A stretch of 64,000 bases of DNA, from assembly GCA_965220385.1 (NCBI GenBank), contig OZ244825.1, forward strand, positions 3,596,001-3,660,000, written 5' to 3'. The translations under genes were made by a program, and so were the position numbers. Position 1 is the stretch's first letter. Each line of letters opens with the position of its first letter. This stretch comes from PCPOR2b sp965220385 (GTDB lineage Bacteria > Poribacteria > WGA-4E > PCPOR2b). Of this stretch, positions 18,601 through 26,581 are shown in pieces. The notes under the pieces are model-generated. The model did no database searches and was not told where the DNA came from. It worked only from the letters and a program-made list of their open reading frames with translations.

Positions 18601-18933
18601 GTAATCGAAGGGTTACTCCGGCTGGCAGATACGCAAGCACAGACAGGGGCACATAAAGATGCTGGTACAACCTATCTGCGCATCCGCTACCTGTATAAGG
18701 ATCATGACCCGTTCAGGGCATTCCAAGCGACTGTTTATGCTGCCGATGCCTTTGCCAAAGCCGGTGAAACCTTAGCCCAAGCAGCATACACTCACCAAGC
18801 AAAGGATGAGTACGAAAACGCGATTGAGTTTTATGAATCAATTATTCCACAGGTGCAGGAGGCGGGCGAGCGGAAGAAATGGGACGCACTATACGATTAT
18901 GCACAAAGCCAGCTTCAACAACTTTTTGAGTAA
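15622..18933 (+). CDS. large periplasmic TPR-repeat protein
   Basis: 1103 residues. A signal peptide (about 1-29, cleavage near TFAGE) is followed almost entirely by 34-36-residue TPR units of the YbgF/BamD (TPR_6) kind. Each has a core such as YPQSEVVDDAQYGIAMAHF, and there are more than 20 recognisable copies. Such solenoids bind partner proteins. The gene heads a plus-strand cluster with a beta-barrel, an ExbB/TolQ homologue and a TonB-like protein, so it probably works as the periplasmic scaffold of an energised envelope complex. The next gene begins 6 nt after the stop. Confidence 0.85.
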   Translation: MTRQAALSFCKILVIIVTTTWLIYPTFAGERDEYVFAYKLFQEGVYVIAKDELKAFIQDYPQSADADDARFLMGECALQLEQYDEAIQHYKQLQIDYPDSPLRLDAVRGTAAAWFRQGRYEEAIKAYEKVVTSSDDASVISHSLYLIGESYDNLGLYQKSGEYYEQVLTKHPQSDEASDALYAKGWSLYRLKKYGEAYDALTNFIKQYPTHYAIPEASYRAAESLFNLGEWAKAQQAYQHVIDTYQRDETHRQLAIDARFRLGECYFQQKLMEEAKNTFELLLREHGASPIVAEAQYWIAEVLLEEEKYPEAIHEYQKVVTLYPQSEVVDDAQYGIAMAHFLKGDYPKAGSEFKKVAENRRSELSDAARFRLGECYRLQREFNTAILHYKKVRAKSGYTDDALYGKATSAFELRDYSQTIEVLNALLSSQPSSPLRPYALYQLGLAYFNQQAYQESSQALDSFLSENRDANLETAPTDEALFWKARARFELEDYSATLQACEELLQRFPSSRLRYRAEFFIAESTYWREQTPQAYQAARRKYQALLEKQSQIAPNALGAEWAEKCRYGIGWTYFSEATLSTDSSEHQKHYQAAVSAWKEVLANHPNGALADKTQYHIGIAHVNLKKYSEGIQAFRQVLSNYPGSDWGDNARYQTAWVLYKQERYPEAITAFNEMLKVHPGSQLVPRAIFGIANAYFKQGKYAQAMREYQRVVDKYPNPIREAGAEKAIDLRPEAQYYIAESLLNLQNYSEAIAAYEKVLQHHPKSDWADDAQYGIAIAYENLDQKEKAIQAYRTLTQKYPNRELAPDVQLQIGRHYYNEKDYKRAIAEFQSAINQYPDTSSAWLAQYNIGKCYIALGSYRQAIGAFEAVDGRSDFAATAAYEIGYTWYDQNNPSRNLGNAVKALLAVPEKYPQSADVPRALLVAGECYKELVELDQAVAVYHRLLNDYPESEQAQWAQLALGDTYRAQQNYEQAIEAYDVIRKAGTDRYSVDIVIEGLLRLADTQAQTGAHKDAGTTYLRIRYLYKDHDPFRAFQATVYAADAFAKAGETLAQAAYTHQAKDEYENAIEFYESIIPQVQEAGERKKWDALYDYAQSQLQQLFE

Positions 18934-18939
18934 ATTTGG

Positions 18940-20892
18940 ATGACAGGGATGAACAGAAGATGGGCGAGTAAAAATGGAAGGCGGAACCGGCGGGCAAAGC
19001 GCTCTATACAATATGCTCGACGCAATACCTTCTCCGTTTTATGTTTTACGTTTTGTGTTCTGATCAGTTTATCACAAGTCTACGCTCAAACGTTGGCACC
19101 ATCGGAAGAACAGTTGGAATCAGATCTACCGGATGAAGTCATCGCAGAGGTCATTGATACCACCCGAATCGTGCTCGAACCGCGCAGTCGCTTTAGCGAC
19201 CCGCTGGTGCCCCAACTGATTCACGCTATCGCACTATATCCCAAAGAACGTCTCTGGAATCTGCCCGCCACTACTACACCCCAAAAAGCTGTCAAGCCCA
19301 CCGCCCCACCACCAAAAAACTATAGGATTCACCTCAGCGCTTATCCAAGTTTGCCAGAATCATTGGCTTATCAGGTCCTTTTTGCAGGGCGCACGGAACA
19401 GACACACGGTTTCCTCCATCTGAACCGACAGCAATTGGGTGATGCCCGGACCAAAGAACGAGGTGATTATAATCTTGATGGGATTCGCGGTGGATTTAGC
19501 CATCAGTATCAGAAATTGAGTGAAATCTCCCTTGACCTCGGATTAAATCTCAAGTCCTTAGAGTGGTTGTCTACAGGCGGGGATTCAAACCCTCAGAAGG
19601 ATCTGCTGCTTGTCCGCTCCGATCTGAATTGGCAACACCAAATTTCCGAAACAACATGGTCAACATTAAATCTCGATACAGCGCGACTCCGCGTTGATCA
19701 TGATGGATCTGAGTTGTGGGATGGAGCAGAGGATTGGCGACTTAACTTTGATATGGCAGCGTCGTGGCCCTTCTTGAACCCAATCCACGCTGGTGGTAAA
19801 GTGGAATATTTCTCCGCGGGAGATACAAGGGAAATAATCGCTCGACTGTATGCCCGCGATGAGTTCACGTCATTTGGTCCCTTCGTCTGCAGCATAGGCT
19901 TGGAGGGAGTTAGCCTCCGCAAAGATAACGATGTCCGTGGGGATGTCGCAGACGCACAGTCAATCATAGAAGACGCAACTCAACAGTCTAATACTGAAAC
20001 TGCCGAAGAGACGTCGGACTTACCGTTAAACATGGAAGATGCAACTTCAGAACCTGAAGCTGTAACCAGCGAAGACACACCAGACCTACCGTCAGAGATG
20101 GAAGGCACAACGCAACAACCTGGCACCGAAGTTGGTAACGATGAAACCAATTTTCAGTTAAATCCATCGTTCGCGTTGACAACCCATCTTAACAATAACT
20201 GGCTAATCCAACTTGACGGATCTCGGACAATCGCGCGACACCGATTGTCGACACTTTATTTCGACACGGATTATATAAGCCTCAACCCCGCCCTTCGTCC
20301 GGAAAAAGTTTGGAATGGACAAGTCACACTAAAGCATCATCGTGGCGCAAAGTTTGAAGTGGATTTCTCCGGTTTCGTAAAACAGATTAATGATCTCGTT
20401 ACCTTGATTCCTCAAACGGAACATCGCAAAGGGAACGGTGTGCAACCGACCGATACTGGTGAAACGGAACTTGCATGGACGCCGACGAACATTGATGCGT
20501 CACTTTACGGTGGGCAGCTGCTTATTTCCGCTCGTATCGTTGACCAGCTCGACCTACGATTTAAGTACACACATGAGATCGCTGTACCAGAGATGGGTGA
20601 GCAGATTCCTTATAGGGCAGCGGATCGCATCGATTTGGATGCGGTATACTATCTCCCATCGGAGTTCCATGTTACGCTTAAAGCCGAATTGCGGGGACCG
20701 AGGTATGTTGACAGCGCCACCGATGAAACGCTGCAAGGCTATCTCCTTCTGAAACCTAAACTGAGCAAAAAAATTGGGGACTATATTGATGCCTTCGTTG
20801 GTGGAGCGTTTGCGGTTGGAGAGTACCGTCTGTTAGAGCTATACGAACTTTCACAGAGTAATTTTGATTTTGGGATTGAGTTGAAATTTTGA
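18940..20892 (+). CDS. outer-membrane beta-barrel protein, TonB-dependent-receptor-like but without a visible plug
   Basis: 650 residues with a long basic N-region and a hydrophobic segment (signal peptide, likely ending VYAQ). Amphipathic beta strands follow. The second half, with LNPALRPEKVWNGQVTLKHH and FSGFVKQINDLVTLIP, closely resembles the barrel of TonB-dependent receptors. I see no N-terminal plug or TonB-box consensus. An acidic insert (about residues 345-400) is built of three imperfect repeats with cores such as EETSDLPLNMEDATSE, probably an extracellular loop. The final residue is Phe, usual for BAM-assembled barrels. Confidence 0.75.
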   Translation: MTGMNRRWASKNGRRNRRAKRSIQYARRNTFSVLCFTFCVLISLSQVYAQTLAPSEEQLESDLPDEVIAEVIDTTRIVLEPRSRFSDPLVPQLIHAIALYPKERLWNLPATTTPQKAVKPTAPPPKNYRIHLSAYPSLPESLAYQVLFAGRTEQTHGFLHLNRQQLGDARTKERGDYNLDGIRGGFSHQYQKLSEISLDLGLNLKSLEWLSTGGDSNPQKDLLLVRSDLNWQHQISETTWSTLNLDTARLRVDHDGSELWDGAEDWRLNFDMAASWPFLNPIHAGGKVEYFSAGDTREIIARLYARDEFTSFGPFVCSIGLEGVSLRKDNDVRGDVADAQSIIEDATQQSNTETAEETSDLPLNMEDATSEPEAVTSEDTPDLPSEMEGTTQQPGTEVGNDETNFQLNPSFALTTHLNNNWLIQLDGSRTIARHRLSTLYFDTDYISLNPALRPEKVWNGQVTLKHHRGAKFEVDFSGFVKQINDLVTLIPQTEHRKGNGVQPTDTGETELAWTPTNIDASLYGGQLLISARIVDQLDLRFKYTHEIAVPEMGEQIPYRAADRIDLDAVYYLPSEFHVTLKAELRGPRYVDSATDETLQGYLLLKPKLSKKIGDYIDAFVGGAFAVGEYRLLELYELSQSNFDFGIELKF

Positions 20893-20926
20893 TCGTTTTG
20901 ACAGTCGATAAGGAGAACCAACTATC

Positions 20927-21631
20927 ATGGGCAACCCGATTGAGATGATAATTTCAGGATTAGAGCAGTTGAGCGGAGGCGGGATCCTTCTCATTCCTCT
21001 GATTGGTTGCTCAATCTGTGCGCACGCGATTATTATGGAACGTATTTATCATCTCCGTCGCGAGCGAGTCATCCCATCACAGTTTGTAACCCGTAGCATC
21101 TACCACGAGCTTGTGCAGGGCAATCCCGAAATCGCAATCCAGATGTGTGAGAGACGCCCAGGTCCTTTAACCAATATTCTCCGTGCTGGAATAGAACACA
21201 GAAACGCTGATGAAGAAACACTTAAACGGGTCATCCGTTTATCCATCAGCAGCGAAAAACCGAAATTGACGCGATACCTCCATATTTTGGGGATGCTGTC
21301 CGGTGTTGCGATATACACCGGTCTACTCGGCACGTTTCTCGGCATGATAGTCTCATTTGGCAACCTGTATGAGATAGAAGGGCAGGTGGGGCAGTCGAGT
21401 GAGATTGCGAGCGGTATCTCGCAAGCCTTAATCACAACAGCCGCCGGATTAATGGTTGCGCTGCCGACATACGTCGCTTACTATTATTTCAACAGCAAGA
21501 CACAACTCTTTTTAACAGAGTTGGAAAGACACGGCATGTCCCTGGTCCGCTTTCTTGTCGCTGAGGAACATAAGCTGTTTCGAGACGGATTTGAAGATAT
21601 TCAGCGTTTGATCCAAGAGGAACCGAACTGA
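20927..21631 (+). CDS. MotA/TolQ/ExbB proton channel family protein
   Basis: 234 residues with three membrane spans: one near the N-terminus (GGILLIPLIGCSICAHAIIM) and two around 125-145 and 165-185 (GLLGTFLGMIVSFGNL and ITTAAGLMVALPTYVAYYY). This is the ExbB/TolQ pattern. With an ExbD/TolR partner it would use the proton gradient to drive a periplasmic transducer. No ExbD/TolR gene follows; a TonB-like gene does, overlapping by one base (TGATG). AAGGAG lies before the start. Confidence 0.9.
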   Translation: MGNPIEMIISGLEQLSGGGILLIPLIGCSICAHAIIMERIYHLRRERVIPSQFVTRSIYHELVQGNPEIAIQMCERRPGPLTNILRAGIEHRNADEETLKRVIRLSISSEKPKLTRYLHILGMLSGVAIYTGLLGTFLGMIVSFGNLYEIEGQVGQSSEIASGISQALITTAAGLMVALPTYVAYYYFNSKTQLFLTELERHGMSLVRFLVAEEHKLFRDGFEDIQRLIQEEPN

Positions 21632-22527
21632 TGAGTACGCGAGGTGAAGTTAAACTCAGCGCCTTTTTTGGGATTGCAATCGTTGAACATCTGGTTCTGA
21701 TTCTGGTGTTGGCAATGGCAGCCTATACCAAGCCTGTGCCAAAGGTCCATGACACAGCCATAACTGTGGACATTTTGATAAATCAGCCGGAGCAGAAGCG
21801 CAGGGAAGAAGAAATTTCTATCGCTATCCCTCCAACGCTCCGCCCTGAAATCCCAAGCGAATTGCCGCCAATCCAAGCTTCCCACGATGTCCAGCGATAC
21901 CTAAATCCTGGTGGTCCGTCCGGAGGCCTACCCACCCGCGCCCTGGCGCGGACCACCAATCAAGATCCAAATCGTTTGGCGTTAGGTGCAGCCCCTGCAA
22001 AAGGACGAAACCAACCCCTGATAGACGACTTAGAGTCAACGAATGCAAGGGTCCGGGACAAATCGCGAGTTGATGAGGAGGGGCACTTCGGTGCTTCAGC
22101 ACGTCGAGGTGTTCGAAATACGGATAGAATGAAACATAGAGGAGAACGCGGGCGCAGCGTGACCCGACACGTGTCCACAGGAAATGGCATCCAAAGCGGG
22201 CAAAGTAGCGTGACCGATGGTGTTGGTTTCGAGTTTGAAATTTCCGGTGAAGTTAGCGGGCGCGGCTATCGTCTGGGTAAACCCATTCAGACACAAGGAA
22301 AGCAGGGCGGAGGCGTCCAACTCAGTTTCAAGGTGAGACCGGATGGTACAGTGTACGAGGTTCGAGTGAAGCCCGGTTTTCTGACAACAGTGGGCGAAGT
22401 TCGACTCAAAGAACAAGCCAAACGATATGTCGAAAGAATTCGATTCAACGCTTTGCCCAAGACAGTGCCGCAGATTAGTCAGTCCGGGGAAATCTTCATT
22501 AACTTCACAACACAACTAAGCGATTGA
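21631..22527 (+). CDS. TonB-like energy transducer
   Basis: 298 residues. One N-terminal span (about 11-30: FFGIAIVEHLVLILVLAMAA) is followed by a long low-complexity linker rich in Pro, Arg, Gly and Gln. The TonB-like C-terminal domain (about 225-298) includes VQLSFKVRPDGTVYEVRV and RIRFNALPKTVPQ. It should carry energy from the ExbB-like channel to the barrel. The linker is Arg/Gly-rich rather than the usual Pro/Lys type. Its start is coupled to the ExbB stop by one shared base. Confidence 0.8.
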   Translation: MSTRGEVKLSAFFGIAIVEHLVLILVLAMAAYTKPVPKVHDTAITVDILINQPEQKRREEEISIAIPPTLRPEIPSELPPIQASHDVQRYLNPGGPSGGLPTRALARTTNQDPNRLALGAAPAKGRNQPLIDDLESTNARVRDKSRVDEEGHFGASARRGVRNTDRMKHRGERGRSVTRHVSTGNGIQSGQSSVTDGVGFEFEISGEVSGRGYRLGKPIQTQGKQGGGVQLSFKVRPDGTVYEVRVKPGFLTTVGEVRLKEQAKRYVERIRFNALPKTVPQISQSGEIFINFTTQLSD

Positions 22528-22595
22528 GCTTGTCCTGCGTAAAGCCAGATTATCTAACGATATTGGTCGCTTCCCCAGAACACTTAAAATGGTTG

Positions 22596-22624
22596 TTGAC
22601 AATTTTTGGGAAAACGATTATAAT
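22596..22624 (+). promoter_or_regulatory. consensus sigma70 promoter with hairpin in the 5' untranslated region
   Basis: Perfect TTGACA (22596-22601), 17-nt spacer, perfect TATAAT (22619-22624). The transcript would start near 22631. A 7-bp hairpin, CAGGATT (22642-22648) against AATCCTG (22655-22661), lies in the leader before AGGAGG and ATG 22700. The lipoprotein gene should be strongly expressed on its own. Confidence 0.82.
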
Positions 22625-22699
22625 GAGACAATAACCTCAAACAGGATTCCTGAGAATCCTGCTAATCCACCAATTTAGTTAAAGTTAGGAGGAATAACC

Positions 22700-24154
22700 A
22701 TGAATCGCTGTTTTGTAAACCTTGCCCCATACATCGCGCTCGTAGTAATAGCAGCGGTGATCACCGGTTGCACAGGTATGATGCCGTTAAGTATAAAAGT
22801 GCAAAATGCGGACCGTAAATTTGAGGCGGCAGAAGGCATGAACATTCGTGCGGATACCTTGGAAAATAAAAAAGAAGACCTTGCCAAACGGAAAGAGCTG
22901 TTTGATACCGCACTTGAAGGGTATCTCGAAATTATCGCAGCCGATCCGATCGGAAAATACGCAACCTATTCACACTTTCAGGCAGCGGCAATCTACAAAA
23001 AACGTTTTGAATGGGATAAATCCACAGAGCATTATCAAGCTATCGTAGATATGGCACCGGCTGGCTTCTTAGGAGGCCGTGCAAAGAGTGGTATCGCTGA
23101 TATCCGCAAAAATCGGGACATTATTAAAGAGAACCGGCGCACCTATCAGAACCACGCGCCTCTCAGCAAAGACTTAGCCCAGCGCGCGAAGGCGGCTACT
23201 GTCCCTGAGGATATAGAGCTGTACACGCAACAAGCACAAGATAGCAACGATAAAGCTGTACGTGCGCTTTACGATGAAGCACGCGCGTACCAAACACTCG
23301 GTAACTCCGAAGAAGCAATTAAGCAGTTTGAAAGAGTGGTTACAGAGTTCCCGGAACATAGATTGGCACCCCAAGCCCAATTCCAAGTTGGTAACATCTA
23401 TTTTTATGAACTTTATGACTACATAGGTGGATGGCCCGCGTATGTTAAAGTCATTGAGAAGTTTCCAGATTCCTATGAAGCCTCCGATGCGGAGACCTTA
23501 CTGAAGGAATCGGAAGCAACTCTGACAGAAATTGCTCAGGATCAAGCTGACATTAAAAAGTACACCAACCAGAAAGCACTCGCTTACCTAAAAGCGGGGC
23601 GGAAGGTGCTGCCAAGTGATCTGTACGTCGCAGGGTACGCGGACCGTATTGCCCAGAATTTCCAGAATATCGGATCCGGCTGGGTGAAGCTGAGAAACTA
23701 CCCGGCTGCAATTGTTGCGTATCGTACATTGGCAGAAAATCTGTCATACAAAAAGTTTCACGCTGCAGATGCACTGTTCCGGATTGGCGATCTGTACCAA
23801 AAAGATGGGCAATATCAGCGTGCAATCGCCGCGTTCCAAGATATGTTAGATAAAGCGCCTGAGTCCACTTGGCGGGACGAAGCGGTTTATCAACAAGCCG
23901 TTTGCTTTCGGGCTGTCCGCGAGTTCAAGGAAGCCTACAGGGGCTTCAAGGCGTATATGAGTTTGGATAAAGAAGGAAAATACTACCGTGAAGCCGAACA
24001 GATTGTCCGTCAGTACGAACTAGATCAGGATGGAGATGGCTTTGAGTTCTACGTCGAACAGGAAGCCGGTACTTCCGATAAAGATCCTAATGACAACCCG
24101 GACGCCAAGAAACAACAGGCTGAAGCGGCCGAAGACGTACATGGTGGTATGTAG
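22700..24154 (+). CDS. TPR-repeat lipoprotein
   Basis: 484 residues. The lipoprotein signal has lipobox ITGC with Cys24, so the protein is lipid-anchored, probably to the outer membrane. TPR_6-type repeats fill the middle (for example AIKQFERVVTEFPEHRLA). The C-terminus has a calcium-binding thrombospondin type 3-like run (DQDGDGFEFYVEQEAGTSDK). It follows the TPR/barrel/ExbB/TonB cluster and probably belongs to the same complex, though it has its own consensus promoter. AGGAGG precedes the start. Confidence 0.85.
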   Translation: MNRCFVNLAPYIALVVIAAVITGCTGMMPLSIKVQNADRKFEAAEGMNIRADTLENKKEDLAKRKELFDTALEGYLEIIAADPIGKYATYSHFQAAAIYKKRFEWDKSTEHYQAIVDMAPAGFLGGRAKSGIADIRKNRDIIKENRRTYQNHAPLSKDLAQRAKAATVPEDIELYTQQAQDSNDKAVRALYDEARAYQTLGNSEEAIKQFERVVTEFPEHRLAPQAQFQVGNIYFYELYDYIGGWPAYVKVIEKFPDSYEASDAETLLKESEATLTEIAQDQADIKKYTNQKALAYLKAGRKVLPSDLYVAGYADRIAQNFQNIGSGWVKLRNYPAAIVAYRTLAENLSYKKFHAADALFRIGDLYQKDGQYQRAIAAFQDMLDKAPESTWRDEAVYQQAVCFRAVREFKEAYRGFKAYMSLDKEGKYYREAEQIVRQYELDQDGDGFEFYVEQEAGTSDKDPNDNPDAKKQQAEAAEDVHGGM

Positions 24155-24224
24155 GGTGGAACTTCTGCATCTAACTGCGGGCAGGGCTTTTGCCCTATCC
24201 TTAGCGAAAAACCTTTAGGTCTAA

Positions 24225-24408
24225 ACCCCAAACATTTATGCTTCTTAGTCCCGATTTATCGGGGTTTGGGATACAGACCTGTAGTTGGGGCCTATGACGT
24301 CCCCCCGTTGGGGTGAGATTCCCTGACCGTGAGTTCGGCTAACACAGCGTCCAAGAATCCCAATCCTTTAGGTTTGGGAGTACGTCAAATGCGTAAGTCT
24401 TGTATCAA
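24225..24408 (+). ncRNA. candidate structured RNA ending at an intrinsic terminator
   Basis: The gap between the lipoprotein and permease genes has no reading frame but is rich in pairing. GGTTTGGGAT (about 24262-24271) can pair with ATCCCAATCC (about 24356-24365), enclosing about 85 nt. The same 3' strand can instead pair with the following GGTTTGGG (24371-24378), so two folds compete. GTTGGGG occurs twice with a CCCCCC run between. A strong terminator follows. The overall shape (long rod, internal loops, about 180 nt) is reminiscent of 6S RNA, but I see no decisive 6S consensus. A regulatory leader or stacked repeats are alternatives. Confidence 0.3.
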
Positions 24409-24441
24409 AAAAAGCAGGGAAGACCATTCCCTGCTTTTTTT
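24408..24441 (+). terminator. strong intrinsic terminator, possibly bidirectional
   Basis: GCAGGGAA (24414-24421) pairs with TTCCCTGC (24427-24434) across loop GACCA. A run of A precedes the stem and seven T follow, so the stem can extend and would terminate on both strands. Confidence 0.88.
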
Positions 24442-24530
24442 ATTTTTACATTCTGATCTCAATTCTAAATCCAATGAGACTGTGGGTTGAGTGACAACGG
24501 ATTAGCGATAGTACAGCTTCCCTTTCTGTG

Positions 24531-26246
24531 ATGCAGCGAAAATCTTTCAGCAGTTGGAATCACTTTTGGCGTGAACCGTCCCTCCTGATAACCGTTACTC
24601 TCATCAGCGGGCTGCTTCTCCTGTTCGTGGTGTTTCCGCTGTTTCAAGTGTTCAAAACCTGTTTCATCGCGAAAGATGGATCAACGCTCACTCTGAAATA
24701 TGCCTGGGAACTGTTTTCCAAATCGTACAATCGGCAGCCGCTCTATAACAGTATCGTCTTGGGCATCTGCGTCGCGTTGCTCGGCACAACCGTCGGATTT
24801 GCCTGCGCGTACGCCGTCACAAAGACGGATATGCGGTTCAAAAGACTCCTCCAAGCTACTACCCTCTTGCCGATTATCTCCCCACCTTTTGTTATCGCGC
24901 TCTCCGCAATCCTCCTGTTTGGCAGAAATGGGATAATCACTCGGAAACTGCTCCTCGACGGGCTCGGCATCGATCTCTACGCAGCAGGCTTCGACATCTA
25001 CGGCTTGACAGGATTGGTCATTGTTGAGACGCTCGCCTACTTCCCGACCGCTTATCTCGTATTGGTCGGCGTGTTGTCCTCCATTGAACCTGCGTTGGAG
25101 GAAGCCGCATCAAATCTCGGCGCGTCGCGATGGAAGGTATTCCGAACCGTTACCGTTCCACTTTCATTGCCGGGGATCGTAAATGCGATGCTGCTACTGT
25201 TCATCGAGTCAATGGCAGATTTTGGGAATCCGCTTATTTTGGCGGGGCGATTCAACGTCCTTTCCGTGCAGGCATATCTCCAGATCACCGGCAACGATAA
25301 CCTTCCCGGCGGTGCAACACTCGCGATGGCACTGCTACTTCCCTCACTCGCTGTCTATTTCTTACAGCACTATCTCCTGCGTCAACGGGCCTTTGTCGCA
25401 GTAACGGGAAGAGCTTCAGGGGCAGGGATGCAAACAGTTGATAAACGGATACACTATCCGATGATGGCTATCTGTTGGGGAGCGGTGGGATGTGTCTTTC
25501 TTTTTTACGGATTGGTCTTGGTTGGATCGTTTACCAAGTTGTGGGGCGTTGACTATTCTCTGACACTGAACAATTACGCCGAAGCCTTTCGATTGGGAGC
25601 AGATTATATTTGGGACTCTCTCTTGCTTGCAGCGATTGCCACGCCGTTAACCGGACTGCTGGGAATGGTTGTTGCATTCATAGTTAAGCGAAAGCAGTTT
25701 GTGGGACGTGGACTGATGGATATAACATCTATGTTAAGCTTTGCAGTTCCGGGAACGGTGGTGGGCATCGGTTACATTCTCGCTTTTAATCAACCACCGT
25801 TTATGTTGAGAGGAACGGCGGCTATCATCCTACTGCTGTTTATCTTCCGTAACATGCCCGTTGGGATTCGCGCTGCCGCCGCTTCGTTGGACCAGATAGA
25901 CTCCTCGCTGGAGGAGGCGTCGACCAATTTGGGTGCGGGCAGCCTGACCACGTTTCGCCGGATCCTGTTGCCGCTGATTGCGCCGGCGTTTTTCGCCGGG
26001 CTCGCCTACAGTTTCGTCCGCTGTATGACCGCTATCAGCGCAGTGATCTTTGTTGTCTCCGGGCGGTGGAATCTGATCACCGTAGCGATTCTGGGCTTTG
26101 TTGAAAACAGCGACTTCTCGCAGGCGGCTGCGCTCTCGATAATTCTCATCCTGTTTGTAATGGCTGCTTTGGGACTGATTCAGTTTGTGTTGATGTTGGC
26201 TTTCAAGCGGCGTATCACGGAATTTTTTCGGGATGCAGGTATCTGA
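24531..26246 (+). CDS. ABC transporter permease with two fused permease domains, iron(III)/FbpB type
   Basis: 571 residues with about 12 membrane spans and two binding-protein-dependent permease domains. EAA-loop motifs are EEAASNLGASRWKVFRTVTVP in the first half and EEASTNLGAGSLTTFRRILLP in the second. The duplicated layout is that of iron(III), and sometimes thiamine or phosphonate, importers. I chose ATG 24531 over GTG 24528. No binding protein or ATPase is nearby. The last 230 nt (26009-26238) recur three times downstream as relics between the tandem modules, so this gene's end seems to have been carried along in their duplication. Confidence 0.9.
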   Translation: MQRKSFSSWNHFWREPSLLITVTLISGLLLLFVVFPLFQVFKTCFIAKDGSTLTLKYAWELFSKSYNRQPLYNSIVLGICVALLGTTVGFACAYAVTKTDMRFKRLLQATTLLPIISPPFVIALSAILLFGRNGIITRKLLLDGLGIDLYAAGFDIYGLTGLVIVETLAYFPTAYLVLVGVLSSIEPALEEAASNLGASRWKVFRTVTVPLSLPGIVNAMLLLFIESMADFGNPLILAGRFNVLSVQAYLQITGNDNLPGGATLAMALLLPSLAVYFLQHYLLRQRAFVAVTGRASGAGMQTVDKRIHYPMMAICWGAVGCVFLFYGLVLVGSFTKLWGVDYSLTLNNYAEAFRLGADYIWDSLLLAAIATPLTGLLGMVVAFIVKRKQFVGRGLMDITSMLSFAVPGTVVGIGYILAFNQPPFMLRGTAAIILLLFIFRNMPVGIRAAAASLDQIDSSLEEASTNLGAGSLTTFRRILLPLIAPAFFAGLAYSFVRCMTAISAVIFVVSGRWNLITVAILGFVENSDFSQAAALSIILILFVMAALGLIQFVLMLAFKRRITEFFRDAGI

Positions 26247-26502
26247 GAGCGATTTGTCAGAGGGACGAAAGCAGAGGTCCGCAGGGGGGAAAAATCCTAA
26301 ATATCGGAAAGACTCATTTAAAAAGAAAGTGCAAGTCCCGATTCATCGAGGATTCCGCTACACGGAACACAAAGCAAAACCGTAGCAGTTGAAAGTGACG
26401 GGTTGCGTGAAGGAATGGAAGGAGGGAAAATCTCAAATTCTCGATACGAAAATTGACTAAATTCGTCAAGTCCCAAAAAAAATGACAATCTATCAAAGTA
26501 TT

Positions 26503-26539
26503 TTCGTTAGTTTGAAACTATTGGTTTCAAACTAACGAA
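26503..26539 (+). repeat. perfect 16-bp inverted repeat upstream of module 1
   Basis: TTCGTTAGTTTGAAAC (26503-26518) and its exact complement (26524-26539) flank a 5-nt loop. It ends 8 nt before the presumed -35 element and has no T-run, so it is more likely an operator or cruciform than a terminator. The other three modules lack it. Confidence 0.7.
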
Positions 26540-26546
26540 TCTAAAT

Positions 26547-26575
26547 TTGCAGCTGCGCGCTTTTTGTTGTATAAT
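26547..26575 (+). promoter_or_regulatory. probable promoter of module 1
   Basis: TTGCAG (26547-26552), 17-nt spacer, perfect TATAAT (26570-26575). The -35 match is only moderate. Transcription would start near 26582 and enter the conserved leader. Confidence 0.55.
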
Positions 26576-26581
26576 CGGACA

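Noticed and set aside
24155..24441. SRP RNA, tmRNA or RNase P RNA for the structured intergenic region
   Set aside because: None of the expected conserved motifs (SRP GGAA tetraloop domain, tmRNA Ala acceptor and tag, RNase P core) is present; 6S-like remains only a possibility.
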